Source: Companilactobacillus baiquanensis (GTDB lineage Bacteria > Bacillota > Bacilli > Lactobacillales > Lactobacillaceae). From it: a stretch of DNA of 64,000 nucleotides. The notes below the pieces were generated by a model. The model ran no database searches and was not told the DNA's origin. It saw nothing but the letters and a program-made list of their open reading frames with translations. Where the stretch lies: assembly GCF_003946605.1 (NCBI RefSeq), contig NZ_RHOQ01000006.1, forward strand, positions 1 to 64,000, given 5' to 3'. Shown here piece after piece: positions 42,295-51,128 of this stretch. Numbering within the stretch: the stretch's first letter is position 1; every line of letters begins with the position of its first letter. Position numbers and translations under genes: made by a program.

Positions 42295-42834
42295 ATGGCT
42301 GAAGCTGGAGAAAAACAATGGTATGTTCTACATACATACTCAGGTTACGAAAATAAAGTTAAGGAAAACTTGGAATCACGTGCTCAATCAATGGGTATGG
42401 AAGATTACATTTTTCGTGCAGTAGTTCCAGAAGAAGAAGAAACAGAAGTAAAAAATGGTAAACAAAAAACAGAAATGAAAAAAACTTTCCCAGGTTATGT
42501 TTTAGTTGAAATGGTTATGAGTGATGAATCATGGTTTATCGTTCGTAATACACCTGGTGTTACAGGCTTTGTTGGAAGTCACGGTTCAGGTAGTAAACCA
42601 GCACCACTATTACCAGAAGAAATTGATCACATTCTTAATGATCTTGGCATTAGTAAAGATCAAGCAAATGATTTTGAAGTTGGCGAGAATGTTACGATCA
42701 TTGATGGTGCCTTTGCAAATATGACAGGTAAAGTTACAGAAATCGATGCTGAACATAGCAAATTAAAGGTTGATGTTGACATGTTTGGACGTATGACAAG
42801 TGCCGAAGTTGATTTTGATGCTGTTGAAAAATAA
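42295..42834 (+). CDS. nusG: Transcription termination/antitermination factor NusG
   Basis: This 179-residue protein binds RNA polymerase and influences pausing and termination. It has the NGN domain (QWYVLHTYSGYENKVKENLE, PGYVLVEM, VRNTPGVTGFVG) and a C-terminal KOW domain (EVGENVTIIDGAFANMTGKV, key Gly). The TTGGAGGA at 42283 acts as ribosome site for the ATG at 42295; the TTG there, in frame, is not the start. Confidence 0.96.
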   Translation: MAEAGEKQWYVLHTYSGYENKVKENLESRAQSMGMEDYIFRAVVPEEEETEVKNGKQKTEMKKTFPGYVLVEMVMSDESWFIVRNTPGVTGFVGSHGSGSKPAPLLPEEIDHILNDLGISKDQANDFEVGENVTIIDGAFANMTGKVTEIDAEHSKLKVDVDMFGRMTSAEVDFDAVEK

Positions 42835-42895
42835 AAATCATCATTGATATAGATAATAATTGATGATATTATAATACGGTATGTTTTTACCATAC

Positions 42896-42934
42896 ATGTG
42901 GGAGAGAAAATATTTATTCTCAATATGACCACAT
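42896..42934 (+). promoter_or_regulatory. L1-type mRNA binding site upstream of rplK
   Basis: ATGTGG and CCACAT close a stem with an asymmetric internal loop (GA on one side, AATATGA on the other) and a GAGAA/TTCTC upper helix. This mimics the L1 site of 23S rRNA; ribosomal protein L1 represses L11-L1 mRNAs through such sites. A second copy precedes rplA. Confidence 0.65.
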
Positions 42935-42957
42935 CACGGAACAAGGAGGTATGCACC

Positions 42958-43383
42958 GTGGCTAAAAAAGTTGCTAACGTAGTTAAATTACAAATCCCTG
43001 CTGGTCAGGCTACTCCAGCTCCACCAGTTGGTCCTGCTTTAGGACAAGCTGGTATCAATATCGTTGCATTTACAAAGGACTTTAATGCACGTACACAAGA
43101 TCAAAAGGGAATGATCATTCCTGTTGTTATCTCTGTATATGAAGATCGTTCATTCGATTTCGTTACAAAGACACCACCTGCAGCTGTTCTATTGAAGAAA
43201 GCTGCTGGCGTTGAAAAGGGCTCTGGCGAACCTAACACTAAGAAAGTAGCCAAAGTCTCACAAGACCAAGTTCGCGAAATTGCTGAAACCAAGATGAAAG
43301 ACCTAAACGCTGCCAGTGTTGAATCTGCAATGCGTATGGTTGCTGGTACTGCAAGAAGTATGGGCTTTGAAGTAGAAGACTAG
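42958..43383 (+). CDS. rplK: 50S ribosomal protein L11
   Basis: This 141-residue protein of the GTPase centre begins [21 protein letters not shown] (Pro-rich N-terminus), then [14 protein letters not shown], and ends with the helical RNA-binding part (SARSMGFE-like). The start is GTG at 42958 with AAGGAGG 8 nt upstream; an ATG at 42951 is out of frame. It is translationally controlled by the preceding L1-type element. Confidence 0.97.
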   Translation: MAKKVANVVKLQIPAGQATPAPPVGPALGQAGINIVAFTKDFNARTQDQKGMIIPVVISVYEDRSFDFVTKTPPAAVLLKKAAGVEKGSGEPNTKKVAKVSQDQVREIAETKMKDLNAASVESAMRMVAGTARSMGFEVED

Positions 43384-43420
43384 ACATAGCAGTTTACAGG
43401 AATACGAAAGTGTTCTTAAC

Positions 43421-43453
43421 AAGTGGGAGGGGAAAATCCCCAATAGACCACAA
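43421..43453 (+). promoter_or_regulatory. L1-type mRNA binding site upstream of rplA
   Basis: GTGG and CCAC close a stem with GGAGGGGA/TCCCC above it and CAATAGA as the internal-loop side, matching the element before rplK in GTGGGAG, CAATA and GACCAC. Confidence 0.65.
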
Positions 43454-43471
43454 AGCAAGGAGGAACTTAGC

Positions 43472-44152
43472 ATGGCTAAGCATGGAAAAAAATATATTGA
43501 AGCTCTCAAACAAGTAGATAAGACAAAGACTTATACTGCTAAAGAGGCTATTGACTTACTTAAAAAAGTAAATTACGCAAAATTTGACGCAACTGTTGAG
43601 GTTGCTGTTAACTTGGATGTTGATCCAAAACAAGCTGACCAACAAATTCGTGGTGCCGTTGTTCTACCTAACGGAACAGGTAAATCACAAAAGGTTATCG
43701 TCTTCGCTGAAGGACAACAAGCAAAGGACGCCGAAGCTGCTGGTGCAGATATCGTTGGTTCTGATGACCTTGTTGAAAAGATTCAAGACGGTTGGTTGGA
43801 CTTTGATGTTGCTGTTGCAACACCACCAATGATGGCTAAAGTTGGTCGTTTAGGTCGTGTACTTGGACCTAAAGGCTTAATGCCAAACCCTAAGACTGGT
43901 ACTGTAACAATGGATGTTACAAAAGCAGTTAACGATATTAAAGCCGGACAAGTTACTTACCGTGTAGATCCTAATGGTTTGATCCATGCACCTATCGGTA
44001 AATTGTCATTTGATACAGACAAACTTACAGAAAACTTTGACTCATTCTATGAAGTTATCGCTAAAGCACGTCCTGCATCATTGAAGGGTAACTATATTGT
44101 TAGTGTTAATATGACATCAACATTTGGCCCTGGTCTAAAAATCAACGCTTAA
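43472..44152 (+). CDS. rplA: 50S ribosomal protein L1
   Basis: This 226-residue stalk protein begins [16 protein letters not shown] and has the conserved [21 protein letters not shown] loop (split at Gly) and [12 protein letters not shown]1 binds 23S rRNA and, as repressor, its own mRNA. GCAAGGAGG precedes the ATG. Codon usage is strongly biased, as expected for a ribosomal protein. Confidence 0.97.
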   Translation: MAKHGKKYIEALKQVDKTKTYTAKEAIDLLKKVNYAKFDATVEVAVNLDVDPKQADQQIRGAVVLPNGTGKSQKVIVFAEGQQAKDAEAAGADIVGSDDLVEKIQDGWLDFDVAVATPPMMAKVGRLGRVLGPKGLMPNPKTGTVTMDVTKAVNDIKAGQVTYRVDPNGLIHAPIGKLSFDTDKLTENFDSFYEVIAKARPASLKGNYIVSVNMTSTFGPGLKINA

Positions 44153-44197
44153 TACTGTTGACTAATAACCAAAATAATGATAATGTACAATAGTTGA

Positions 44198-44296
44198 TTT
44201 CTACCGAAGACTCAGGTGATGTAAATCTTAATATCCTGCCGAGGCCAGAAGATTGTTAATTAATCTCTGTGTCCTTTGGGCGCAGAGATTTTATTT
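44198..44296 (+). ncRNA. L10 ribosomal-protein leader with terminator
   Basis: The conserved L10-leader sequence ACCGAAGAC...AGGTG...CCTGCCGAGGCC is present, followed at 44262-44296 by a terminator stem (AATCTCTGtG / CGCAGAGATT) with a T-run. In Firmicutes the L10(L12)4 complex binds this RNA to shut off rplJ-rplL by termination. Confidence 0.88.
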
Positions 44297-44348
44297 TAGC
44301 CGAAATTTGTAGAATTAACTAAATAAATTGTGGAGGTGAAACGTAATA

Positions 44349-44855
44349 ATGAAGCAAGAAAAACTAGCACAAAAAGAAGCACTCGTTACAGAAGTTGCTA
44401 AGAACCTTAAAGGCGCTAAGTCAGTTATCGTTGTTGACTACTTAGGTCTTACTGTTGAACAAGCTACTGAGATGCGTGCTGAATTACGTGAGCAAGGTGC
44501 TACTATGCAAGTTATCAAGAATACTGTCTTGAGACGTGCTGCTGAAGAAGCTGGACTAGAAGGTCTTGAAGAATTCTTCGTTGGCCCAACAGCCATCGCT
44601 TATTCTGAAGAAGATCCAGTTGGCCCTGCTAAAGTTGCTGCTAAATTTGCTAAAGATGTTGAATCCGTTGAAATCAAGGGTGGAATCATCGAAGGCAAAG
44701 CTGCATCACTTGAAGAAATTCAAGCCCTTGCAACACTACCAAACAGAGACGGTTTACTATCTATGTTGGTATCTGTATTACAAGCTCCAGTTCGCGACTT
44801 TGCATTGGCTGTTAAGGCTGTTGCTGAAAAGAAAGACGACGAACCAGCTGCTTAA
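44349..44855 (+). CDS. rplJ: 50S ribosomal protein L10
   Basis: This 168-residue base of the L7/L12 stalk begins [16 protein letters not shown] and has [21 protein letters not shown] (Tyr-Leu-Gly) and KNTVLRRA. A long C-terminal helix with an acidic end binds L12 dimers. GGAGGT lies 11 nt upstream, a rather long spacing. It is regulated by the preceding leader. Confidence 0.97.
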   Translation: MKQEKLAQKEALVTEVAKNLKGAKSVIVVDYLGLTVEQATEMRAELREQGATMQVIKNTVLRRAAEEAGLEGLEEFFVGPTAIAYSEEDPVGPAKVAAKFAKDVESVEIKGGIIEGKAASLEEIQALATLPNRDGLLSMLVSVLQAPVRDFALAVKAVAEKKDDEPAA

Positions 44856-44888
44856 TTAAAAAACAAACATAATTCGGAGGACATAAAA

Positions 44889-45257
44889 ATGGCTTTAGAT
44901 ACACAAAAGATTATCGATGATTTAAAAGATGCTTCAATTCTAGAACTTAACGACCTTGTTAAGGCTATTGAAGAAGAATTTGACGTTACAGCTGCTGCTC
45001 CTGTTGCTGCAGGTGCTGCTGCTGGTGGCGACGCTGCTGCTGAAAAGGATTCATTTGATGTTGAACTTACAGAAGCAGGTCAAGAAAAGGTTAAGGTTAT
45101 CAAGGAAGTTCGTGGTATCACAGGACTTGGCTTGAAGGACTCAAAAGACCTAGTTGACGGCGCTCCTAAGGTTATCAAGGAAGGCGTTGCTAAGGCTGAC
45201 GCTGATGACATGAAGTCAAAACTTGAAGCCGTTGGTGCTACTGTTACATTGAAATAA
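44889..45257 (+). CDS. rplL: 50S ribosomal protein L7/L12
   Basis: This 122-residue stalk protein recruits translational GTPases. It has an N-terminal dimer domain, a flexible hinge [17 protein letters not shown] (about 37-53) and the globular C-terminal domain with KIKVIKEVR-like and [24 protein letters not shown] precedes the ATG. The strong terminator that follows ends the ribosomal operon; rpoB does not follow here. Confidence 0.97.
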   Translation: MALDTQKIIDDLKDASILELNDLVKAIEEEFDVTAAAPVAAGAAAGGDAAAEKDSFDVELTEAGQEKVKVIKEVRGITGLGLKDSKDLVDGAPKVIKEGVAKADADDMKSKLEAVGATVTLK

Positions 45258-45270
45258 TAATTTCAAAAAT

Positions 45271-45302
45271 AAAAAGTTTGGGTTTAGCCCAGACTTTTTT
45301 TG
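45271..45302 (+). terminator. Terminator after rplL
   Basis: AAAAGTtTGGG pairs with CCCAgACTTTT around TTTAG and is followed by T. Confidence 0.88.
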
Positions 45303-45329
45303 TATCTAAAAATACAGAAAGAGAATAAT

Positions 45330-45932
45330 ATGGCTAATCAATACTTTGAAAACTCAACAGATTTAGGACATGAATTAAAGAACTTTAATTTTACTTTACG
45401 AGGAAATAATTTAGCATTCACATCTGATAGTGGTGTTTTTTCTAGACAAACAATTGATTTTGGATCAAGAGTTTTGATTGAAGCTATTGATTTTACTGAA
45501 ATACCTGCAGGTAATATCCTTGATGTTGGCTGTGGATATGGTCCAATTGGATTAGCTTTGGCAAAAGAACAAAGTGATCGTCAAGTTGTGATGGCCGATG
45601 TTAATTTAAGAGCACTCGATTTGGCGAAGGATAATGCTAAGGTCAATAAAATTAAAAACGTCGATATACTGGAATCAGATGTATATGAAAAAATAACTGA
45701 TAAGTATGCTTTAGTTGTCTCCAACCCACCAGTTAGAGCCGGGAAGAAAGTAGTTGTCGATATTTTAAAGAATTCAATTGATCATTTGGTAGAAAACGGT
45801 GAACTCTGGATCGTTTTGCAAAAAAAGCAGGGCGCTCCTTCAGCAAAGAAATTGATGAAAGATACTTTTGGCAATGTAGAAGTTGTAACTAGAGATAAGG
45901 GATATTACATTTTAAAAAGTTGTTTAAACTAA
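45330..45932 (+). CDS. Class I SAM methyltransferase, RsmC/YbxB-like
   Basis: This 200-residue protein has an RsmC-type C-terminal domain: SAM loop NILDVGCGYGPIGLAL and catalytic NPP in SNPPVRAGK. RsmC methylates 16S rRNA G1207 in E. coli; the Bacillus orthologue YbxB lies, as here, right after rplL. The N-terminal half of the E. coli enzyme is missing, normal for this shorter form. The start at 45330 follows AAAGAGA; an in-frame codon at 45300 lies in the terminator. Confidence 0.85.
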   Translation: MANQYFENSTDLGHELKNFNFTLRGNNLAFTSDSGVFSRQTIDFGSRVLIEAIDFTEIPAGNILDVGCGYGPIGLALAKEQSDRQVVMADVNLRALDLAKDNAKVNKIKNVDILESDVYEKITDKYALVVSNPPVRAGKKVVVDILKNSIDHLVENGELWIVLQKKQGAPSAKKLMKDTFGNVEVVTRDKGYYILKSCLN

Positions 45933-45984
45933 TTTATTTTTTTAATCGATAAGATATGTTATATTCATGCTGGAGGTGTTTACA

Positions 45985-46302
45985 ATGGACAAAAAACAAG
46001 TTGCTATTGGTATAATCTTGGCGTTATTAACAGGTGGATTCTTTTTAATTGCTATTTTAATTTGGAAGTCATTTTGCACGGTTAAAATAAAACATGAAAG
46101 AGCTCAATTAGAAACCTACGTCAAAGATTATTTTAGAGGTAATGAAAAATTACTTGCCTTTGTAGGCACATTATCAGATGATGAAGTTCATGTATTAATG
46201 AATATTATTAGTAAAGTTCGTGAAGAGAACACTGATATAGAATGGAAGACACTTAATTTACCTGAATTTTTTGAGCAAAAGGTTAAAGGTTTAGTTGAAT
46301 AA
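45985..46302 (+). CDS. Small membrane-anchored protein, unknown function
   Basis: This 105-residue protein has one N-terminal transmembrane helix (about residues 6-28) with a Cys at its cytosolic border, followed by a charged helical domain (HERAQLETYVKDYFRGN, SDDEVHVLMNIISKVREE). TGGAGGTG lies just before the ATG at 45985. It sits 8 nt before tadA, so the two are probably co-transcribed. I do not recognise a family. Confidence 0.7.
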   Translation: MDKKQVAIGIILALLTGGFFLIAILIWKSFCTVKIKHERAQLETYVKDYFRGNEKLLAFVGTLSDDEVHVLMNIISKVREENTDIEWKTLNLPEFFEQKVKGLVE

Positions 46303-46310
46303 AAGTAGAT

Positions 46311-46787
46311 ATGAAGCTTTCAGAAGAAGAGATTGATCATTTTATGGATCTTGCTATTGAAGAGGCAAAAGAAGCTGAAACAAGAGCGGAGGTTCCTATT
46401 GGTTGTGTTATTGTGGATAACTTGACCAAAGAAGTTGTTAGTGTTGGTTCAAATGAACGTGAAGAGACTCAAAATGCTATTAAGCATGCTGAAATTATTG
46501 CTATTGAAGCAGCCTGTGAAAAAATAGGTAGTTGGCGTTTGGAACATATGAGTTTATTTGTGACACTTGAACCGTGCCCAATGTGTGCTGGTGCAATTAT
46601 AAACAGCCGCATTGAAGAGGTTATTTTTGGTGCTAGCGATCCTAAAGCTGGATCAGTTGGTTCGATCAATAATTTATTGGCAGAAACGAGATATAATCAT
46701 CAGCCAGAAGTTTTAGCTAATGTTAAATCGGAAGAAACAGGAGACTTATTAAGAAATTTCTTTCGAAAAATCCGTGGTAAAAAGTAG
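46311..46787 (+). CDS. tadA: tRNA-specific adenosine deaminase TadA
   Basis: This 158-residue zinc enzyme deaminates adenosine-34 of tRNA-Arg to inosine. The zinc and catalytic motifs are HAEIIAIE (with active Glu) and PCPMCAGAI. Length is usual. The ribosome site is weak (AAAAG), suggesting coupling with the upstream gene. In Bacillus tadA precedes scr and dnaX, the same order as here. Confidence 0.95.
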   Translation: MKLSEEEIDHFMDLAIEEAKEAETRAEVPIGCVIVDNLTKEVVSVGSNEREETQNAIKHAEIIAIEAACEKIGSWRLEHMSLFVTLEPCPMCAGAIINSRIEEVIFGASDPKAGSVGSINNLLAETRYNHQPEVLANVKSEETGDLLRNFFRKIRGKK

Positions 46788-46814
46788 CATAAAAAGTAAA
46801 TTTATAGTATTATA

Positions 46815-46915
46815 GTTATTGCCGCAAGGCCTTAGGGCAATGGTGCTCTTGTGAATCGTGTCAGGTTCGGAAGAAAGCAGCACTAAGTGAGTTGTACCAT
46901 GTGCCTTTTGTTATG
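46815..46915 (+). ncRNA. ffs: Signal recognition particle 4.5S-type RNA
   Basis: The apical SRP domain is unmistakable: GTGTCAGGTTCGGAAGAAAG, then CAGCAC, forming the Ffh-binding loops. GGGCAATGGTGCTC and GAGTTGTACCATGTGCC form the long stem. The size, about 90-100 nt, indicates a short SRP RNA without an Alu domain. The position between tadA and dnaX is conserved in Bacilli. Exact ends are approximate. Confidence 0.9.
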
Positions 46916-46924
46916 TAAATTAGC

Positions 46925-46955
46925 CTCCTAATCATAATTGGTTAGGAGTTTTTTT
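46925..46955 (+). terminator. Terminator of the SRP RNA
   Basis: CTCCTAA pairs with TTAGGAG around a 10-nt loop and is followed by seven T. Confidence 0.85.
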
Positions 46956-46994
46956 GTGGTAAAATTTACTTATTCTATTCACTAAGGAGACAAA

Positions 46995-48689
46995 ATGGCA
47001 TATCAAGCACTTTATCGAGTTTGGCGACCCCAAACTTTTTCGGATGTAATTGGTCAAGGTGTAATAACGCAGACTTTAAAAAATGCTGTTGCAAGTAACA
47101 TGACCAGTCATGCTTATTTATTCAGTGGACCTCGTGGTACGGGAAAAACTTCTTGTGCCAAAATATTAGCTAAAGCTGTTAATTGTTTGAATCCACATGA
47201 TGGTGAACCTTGCAATGAGTGTGAAATTTGCCAAGCCGCAAACGAGAATCGTTTAAATGATGTTATTGAAATTGATGCGGCATCAAATAATGGTGTTGAA
47301 GAAATTCGTGATATTCGTGACAAGGTAAAATATGCACCAACTGAAGCTAAATTTAAAGTTTACATTATTGATGAAGTTCATATGTTGTCACAAGGTGCTT
47401 TTAACGCACTGTTGAAAACTTTGGAAGAACCACCAGCTAATGTAATGTTTATATTAGCGACAACTGAACCACAGAAGATCCCTGCAACTATAATTTCTAG
47501 AACTCAGAGTTTTACATTTAGAAGAATTTCTAAACAAGATATTTTAGACAGAATGACATATATCTTGGATGACAAAAATATTAAGTATGATGAAGAAGGA
47601 TTAAACATTATTGCGGCATCTGCTGAAGGTGGAATGCGTGATGCTTTGAGTATTTTGGATCAAGCTTTGTCATATGGAGATGATCAATTAACCTTAGAAA
47701 ATGCTCAAGAAGTAACAGGAGCTTTAAGTAATGATCAAATAACCGCATATATGTCGGCGGTTGCTAATAACGAATCCGCCCAGGCTTTAGAAAGTCTCTA
47801 TAAAATTCTTGAAAGTGGTCGTTCGGCGGTTAGATTTACTGAAATGATCATCAGAGTTTGTCGTAATTTGATACTTTATAATTCTAATTCGGATTTGTCT
47901 GAACAGATGGATAATACTATCATGACAAAAGACCTTTTGAATCTAGCTAATAAATTTGATAATCAGCGTCTGTTTTATATCGTTGATCAAGTCAGTTCCG
48001 CACAAAAGAATTTAAAGAATTCTAATCAGACTGATGTTTATATGGAAATATTAACTGTTAAAATTAGCGAACCAGCTATAAAGGAAACGGCAGTAGAAGA
48101 AAATCCTACTGATAATCAAGAAGTTGAAAAATTAAGTCAACAAGTGGAAAAACTTCAAAGTGAGATTAAAAACCTTTCCACAAGTAATGTTTCAAACCAA
48201 CCAGAAAGACCTAAAAAAACTACAAGAAAATCAAAGAGTAATCATCTTAATAGAACTGCGATTTATAAAGTTTTAGATAACGCAACTAAAAATGATTTAT
48301 CTGTCGCTAAAGATATTTGGCCCGATCTAATGAGTAAGCTTTCAGTTACACAACGTGCTAAAATGAGAGTGGCAGATCCTGTTGCAGCAAGTGTCGATGG
48401 GATAGTTGTGGCTTTTGATTTTGAACTTTGGTATGAACAAGTTCAAGAAGATAGCGAGTTTTTGAACGAATTAAGCAATAGTGCTAGTACACTATTGAAA
48501 AAAGACTGTGAAATAGTATTAGTGCCAAAGGACCAATGGCCAAAAATTAGAAAAGAATATATTTCTAATAATATTGATTTAACAAAGAACGACAAGGTAG
48601 AATCTAAAGCAGAGCCTAAAAGTGATCCGGCAGTTGACGAAGCTTTAAATCTTTTTGGTAATGAAATCGTAGATATTAAAAATGACTAG
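46995..48689 (+). CDS. dnaX: DNA polymerase III subunits gamma/tau
   Basis: This 564-residue clamp-loader ATPase has Walker A GPRGTGKTS near residue 46, the zinc motif with CNECEIC, Walker B DEVHM and SRC-like region SRTQSFTFRR. A coiled-coil segment (VEKLSQQVEKLQSEIKNLS, about 375-395) and a C-terminal tau-like domain follow. At 48213-48219 seven A in the reading frame could allow a -1 shift, giving a stop after seven codons and a gamma-like product of about 415 residues. AAGGAGAC precedes the ATG. Confidence 0.96.
   Translation: MAYQALYRVWRPQTFSDVIGQGVITQTLKNAVASNMTSHAYLFSGPRGTGKTSCAKILAKAVNCLNPHDGEPCNECEICQAANENRLNDVIEIDAASNNGVEEIRDIRDKVKYAPTEAKFKVYIIDEVHMLSQGAFNALLKTLEEPPANVMFILATTEPQKIPATIISRTQSFTFRRISKQDILDRMTYILDDKNIKYDEEGLNIIAASAEGGMRDALSILDQALSYGDDQLTLENAQEVTGALSNDQITAYMSAVANNESAQALESLYKILESGRSAVRFTEMIIRVCRNLILYNSNSDLSEQMDNTIMTKDLLNLANKFDNQRLFYIVDQVSSAQKNLKNSNQTDVYMEILTVKISEPAIKETAVEENPTDNQEVEKLSQQVEKLQSEIKNLSTSNVSNQPERPKKTTRKSKSNHLNRTAIYKVLDNATKNDLSVAKDIWPDLMSKLSVTQRAKMRVADPVAASVDGIVVAFDFELWYEQVQEDSEFLNELSNSASTLLKKDCEIVLVPKDQWPKIRKEYISNNIDLTKNDKVESKAEPKSDPAVDEALNLFGNEIVDIKND
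48213..48241 (+). other. Possible slippage/frameshift site in dnaX
   Basis: The codons CCT AAA AAA ACT contain A7. A -1 ribosomal slip, or one extra A from polymerase slippage, leads to AAC, TAC, AAG, AAA, ATC, AAA, GAG and the stop TAA at 48239-48241. The product would end after the clamp-loader part, as gamma does in E. coli and Thermus. Confidence 0.4.
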
Positions 48690-48701
48690 GAGGAACTACT
48701 T

Positions 48702-49028
48702 ATGAGTAAAGGAATGCCTAATATGGGTGGAATGGGAAACATGGGAAATCTCATGCGACAAGCCCAAAAGATGCAAAAAGAAATGCAAGGTGCACAAGAA
48801 GAACTCAAGAAAACTGAATACATTGGTAAGTCAGTTGATGATCTAGTTACGGTAAAACTAAATGGTGATCATAAAGTTTTAGATATTAAGATTGATGAAA
48901 AGGTCATTGATCCAGATGATCCTGATACATTGTCAGATATGATGATCGATGCATTTAATAATGGTGTTGATCAAGTTGCTAAAGACCAGCAGTCTAAGTT
49001 AGGAAAATATACGAACGGGTTGATGTAG
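48702..49028 (+). CDS. Nucleoid-associated protein of the YbaB/EbfC family
   Basis: This 108-residue dimeric DNA-binding protein has a Met/Gly-rich start ([11 protein letters not shown]), a helix [17 protein letters not shown] (Gln-Lys-rich) and a beta core with [15 protein letters not shown]. It is always between dnaX and recR. GGAGGAAC precedes the ATG. Confidence 0.95.
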   Translation: MSKGMPNMGGMGNMGNLMRQAQKMQKEMQGAQEELKKTEYIGKSVDDLVTVKLNGDHKVLDIKIDEKVIDPDDPDTLSDMMIDAFNNGVDQVAKDQQSKLGKYTNGLM

Positions 49029-49029
49029 T

Positions 49030-49629
49030 ATGAAATATCCAGAACCAATCACTAAATTAATTGATAGTTATATGATGTTGCCAGGTATTGGTAGAAAAAC
49101 TGCAACTAGAATGGCATTCTTTACTTTAAGTATGGATAAAAGCCGTGTTCAAGAATTTGCAGACAATTTGGTTTCCGCTAAAACCGATTTAAGATATTGT
49201 AAGATCTGCGGTAATATTACAACTGATGAAATTTGTTCGATCTGTAAAGATGAAGGTCGTGATCAGTCAACTATCCTTGTTGTAGAACAGCCAAAGGATA
49301 TAATGGCTCTTGACGATATGAACAGCTATAATGGACTTTATCACGTACTAGGTGGTGTGTTATCACCAGTCGATGGTGTTGGACCTGAAGAACTTAATAT
49401 TAAGTTATTGCTGAACCGTTTAAGAACAAATAAAGCAGTTAAGGAACTTATTATTGCAACTAACGCAACTCCAGAAGGAGAAGCAACCGCTCAGTATCTA
49501 GCTAAATTAGTAAAACCAGCAGGAATTAAGGTTACAAGATTAGCTCATGGGCTAGCCGTGGGTTCAGATATCGAATACGCTGATGAAATGACTCTAAAGA
49601 GTGCCGTTCAAGGCCGTAGGGAGATCTAA
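49030..49629 (+). CDS. recR: Recombination protein RecR
   Basis: This 199-residue clamp-like protein acts with RecF and RecO in gap repair. It has an N-terminal helix-hairpin-helix ([14 protein letters not shown]), a four-cysteine zinc motif (CKICGN...CSIC) and a Toprim domain starting at STILVVEQP. Its start is 2 nt after the ybaB stop, and its end lies one base before yaaL. Confidence 0.96.
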   Translation: MKYPEPITKLIDSYMMLPGIGRKTATRMAFFTLSMDKSRVQEFADNLVSAKTDLRYCKICGNITTDEICSICKDEGRDQSTILVVEQPKDIMALDDMNSYNGLYHVLGGVLSPVDGVGPEELNIKLLLNRLRTNKAVKELIIATNATPEGEATAQYLAKLVKPAGIKVTRLAHGLAVGSDIEYADEMTLKSAVQGRREI

Positions 49630-49630
49630 T

Positions 49631-49918
49631 ATGTTTGGTAGAAAAAAGTTAAGTATCCAAAAGTCAGAAGATGACCGTTTATTGGGAAAAACTCATGAGA
49701 TACAAGAAAGAATCAACAATTCTTCAAAGGTGATCAACACATCATTTGATCTACCACAAGATACTCAAAATGAGATAAAACTTGATCGAATAAAATATCA
49801 ATATCTTTATTTAGAGGCTAGAAGAAGAAAAGCAGCCGCTAAAGAAACTACTAATATTATTTTTGGTGAAGAGGATACATTTTTGAGACAGCCAAGTAGA
49901 GCCGAGAAACATTGGTAA
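49631..49918 (+). CDS. YaaL-like DUF2508 protein
   Basis: This 95-residue, highly charged, mostly helical protein has an RIKYQYLYLEARRRKAA segment conserved in DUF2508. It follows recR as yaaL does in Bacillus; the function is unknown. The ATG at 49631 follows AGGGAGATC; the ORF also runs upstream in frame into recR, which I do not use. Confidence 0.85.
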   Translation: MFGRKKLSIQKSEDDRLLGKTHEIQERINNSSKVINTSFDLPQDTQNEIKLDRIKYQYLYLEARRRKAAAKETTNIIFGEEDTFLRQPSRAEKHW

Positions 49919-49920
49919 TG

Positions 49921-50060
49921 AAATAGAGCGTGCCATAAGGCGGTTAGAGACTGAGCATATTCGTAGATAAGCGGAGGTCTCTGCCTTATGTCACGCGTTT
50001 CAATAAATAATAAGTGTAATAAAACAAGGGGATGTGGTGAAGACCACATCCTCTTGTTTT
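49921..50060 (+). repeat. Dispersed intergenic repeat, copy B
   Basis: GCGTG and CATAAGGC pair with GCCTTATG and CACGC around an internal AGAGAC...GTCTCT helix absent from copy A, then CGTTTCAATAAATAATAA, then the terminator AAACAAGGGGATGTGGT / ACCACATCCTCTTGTTT. The layout equals copy A read on its minus strand. A 32-nt insertion in the loop is the main difference. It fills the gap between yaaL and tmk. Confidence 0.75.
50022..50059 (+). terminator. Terminator after yaaL, family-2 core
   Basis: A 17-bp stem with a GAAG loop ends in a T-run; it forms the downstream half of repeat copy B. Confidence 0.88.
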
Positions 50061-50152
50061 TGAAACTGCAATTATCATTTAAGGCTACCATCTTGGATTT
50101 ATTCTCTGATTCAAGTAAAATAGTAATAATCACTTAGGAAAGAGAAACTTAT

Positions 50153-50803
50153 ATGTCAGGAATTTTTATTTCATTTGAGGGTTCAGATGGCGCTGGAAAA
50201 ACTACTGCTTTGAACTCGTTATTACCTTTATTAAAACAAAAGACAGATCAGGAAGTAGTCGTCTCAAGAGAGCCTGGTGGCAGCCCAATTTCAGAAAAGA
50301 TCCGTAAAATCATTTTGAGCGTTCATGATCAAGATATGGATGATAGAACCGAGGCTTTGCTGTACGCTGCAGCTAGAAGGCAGCATTTAATTGACGTTAT
50401 CTTACCAGCTTTAGACGATGGTAAAGTTATTATTAGTGATCGCTTTGTCGACAGTTCGATTGCTTATCAAGGTGGCGGACGTCAAATCGGTGTCAAAGAA
50501 GTTGCCGAGATCAATGATTTTGCAATAAATGGGACTATGCCGGATCTAACAGTTTACTTTGATGTGAGTCCAGAAGTTGGTCTAGCAAGAATACGCAAAG
50601 ACCATGAAGGTGCAATGGATCGTTTGGAACAAGAAAAAATTGATTTCCATAAGAGGGTTCATGACACTTATCAAGAATTGATCAAAGCAAATTCTGATAG
50701 GATCGTTACAGTTAATGCTGAACAAGAGCCAGAAAAAGTTGTTGCTGACGCACTAGCCGTAATAATTAAGAAACTTCCTAAGACATTTAATGGAGGAAAA
50801 TAA
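50153..50803 (+). CDS. tmk: Thymidylate kinase
   Basis: This 216-residue enzyme phosphorylates dTMP to dTDP. It has the P-loop FEGSDGAGKTT at about residues 7-17, DRFVDSSIAYQGGGR and a LID with Arg residues. GGAAAGAGAAAC precedes the ATG. It heads the tmk-darA-holB-yabA-rsmI unit. Confidence 0.96.
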   Translation: MSGIFISFEGSDGAGKTTALNSLLPLLKQKTDQEVVVSREPGGSPISEKIRKIILSVHDQDMDDRTEALLYAAARRQHLIDVILPALDDGKVIISDRFVDSSIAYQGGGRQIGVKEVAEINDFAINGTMPDLTVYFDVSPEVGLARIRKDHEGAMDRLEQEKIDFHKRVHDTYQELIKANSDRIVTVNAEQEPEKVVADALAVIIKKLPKTFNGGK

Positions 50804-50804
50804 T

Positions 50805-51128
50805 ATGAAACTTATTTTAGCTATTGTTCAAGATAAAGATAGTCAACAACTGCAAGCACATTTAGTTAAAGATGGATTTCGTTCTACTAGACTACCTTCA
50901 ACTGGTGGCTTTTTAAAAGCTGGTAACTCAACTTTTATTCTTGGAGTAGAAGATGAAAAAGTTGATGCAGCTCTTGATGTTATCAAGGAAAACTGTCATA
51001 CAAGAACACAGTTTGTAACACCTTCATTTATTTTACCTGAAGCTGCCAATATGAGTGATCCAGTGGAAGTTCAAGTTGGAGGAGCAACTTGCTTTATCTT
51101 GCCTATAGATAAGCTTGTCAGATTCTAA
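50805..51128 (+). CDS. darA: Cyclic di-AMP receptor DarA/PstA (PII-like, YaaQ)
   Basis: This 107-residue PII-like protein binds c-di-AMP as a trimer. It begins MKLILAIVQDKDSQQL and has GFRSTRLPSTGGFLKAGNST (conserved Ser-Thr-Gly-Gly) and a large loop before FILPEAANMSDP. The ATG at 50805 follows GGAGGA. It is one base after the tmk stop and overlaps holB at its end, the conserved order. Its downstream target is not known. Confidence 0.93.
   Translation: MKLILAIVQDKDSQQLQAHLVKDGFRSTRLPSTGGFLKAGNSTFILGVEDEKVDAALDVIKENCHTRTQFVTPSFILPEAANMSDPVEVQVGGATCFILPIDKLVRF

Noticed and set aside
49807..50133. Minus-strand open frame across the end of yaaL and the repeat
   Set aside because: It runs through the hairpins of repeat copy B and has no ribosome site or recognisable domain.
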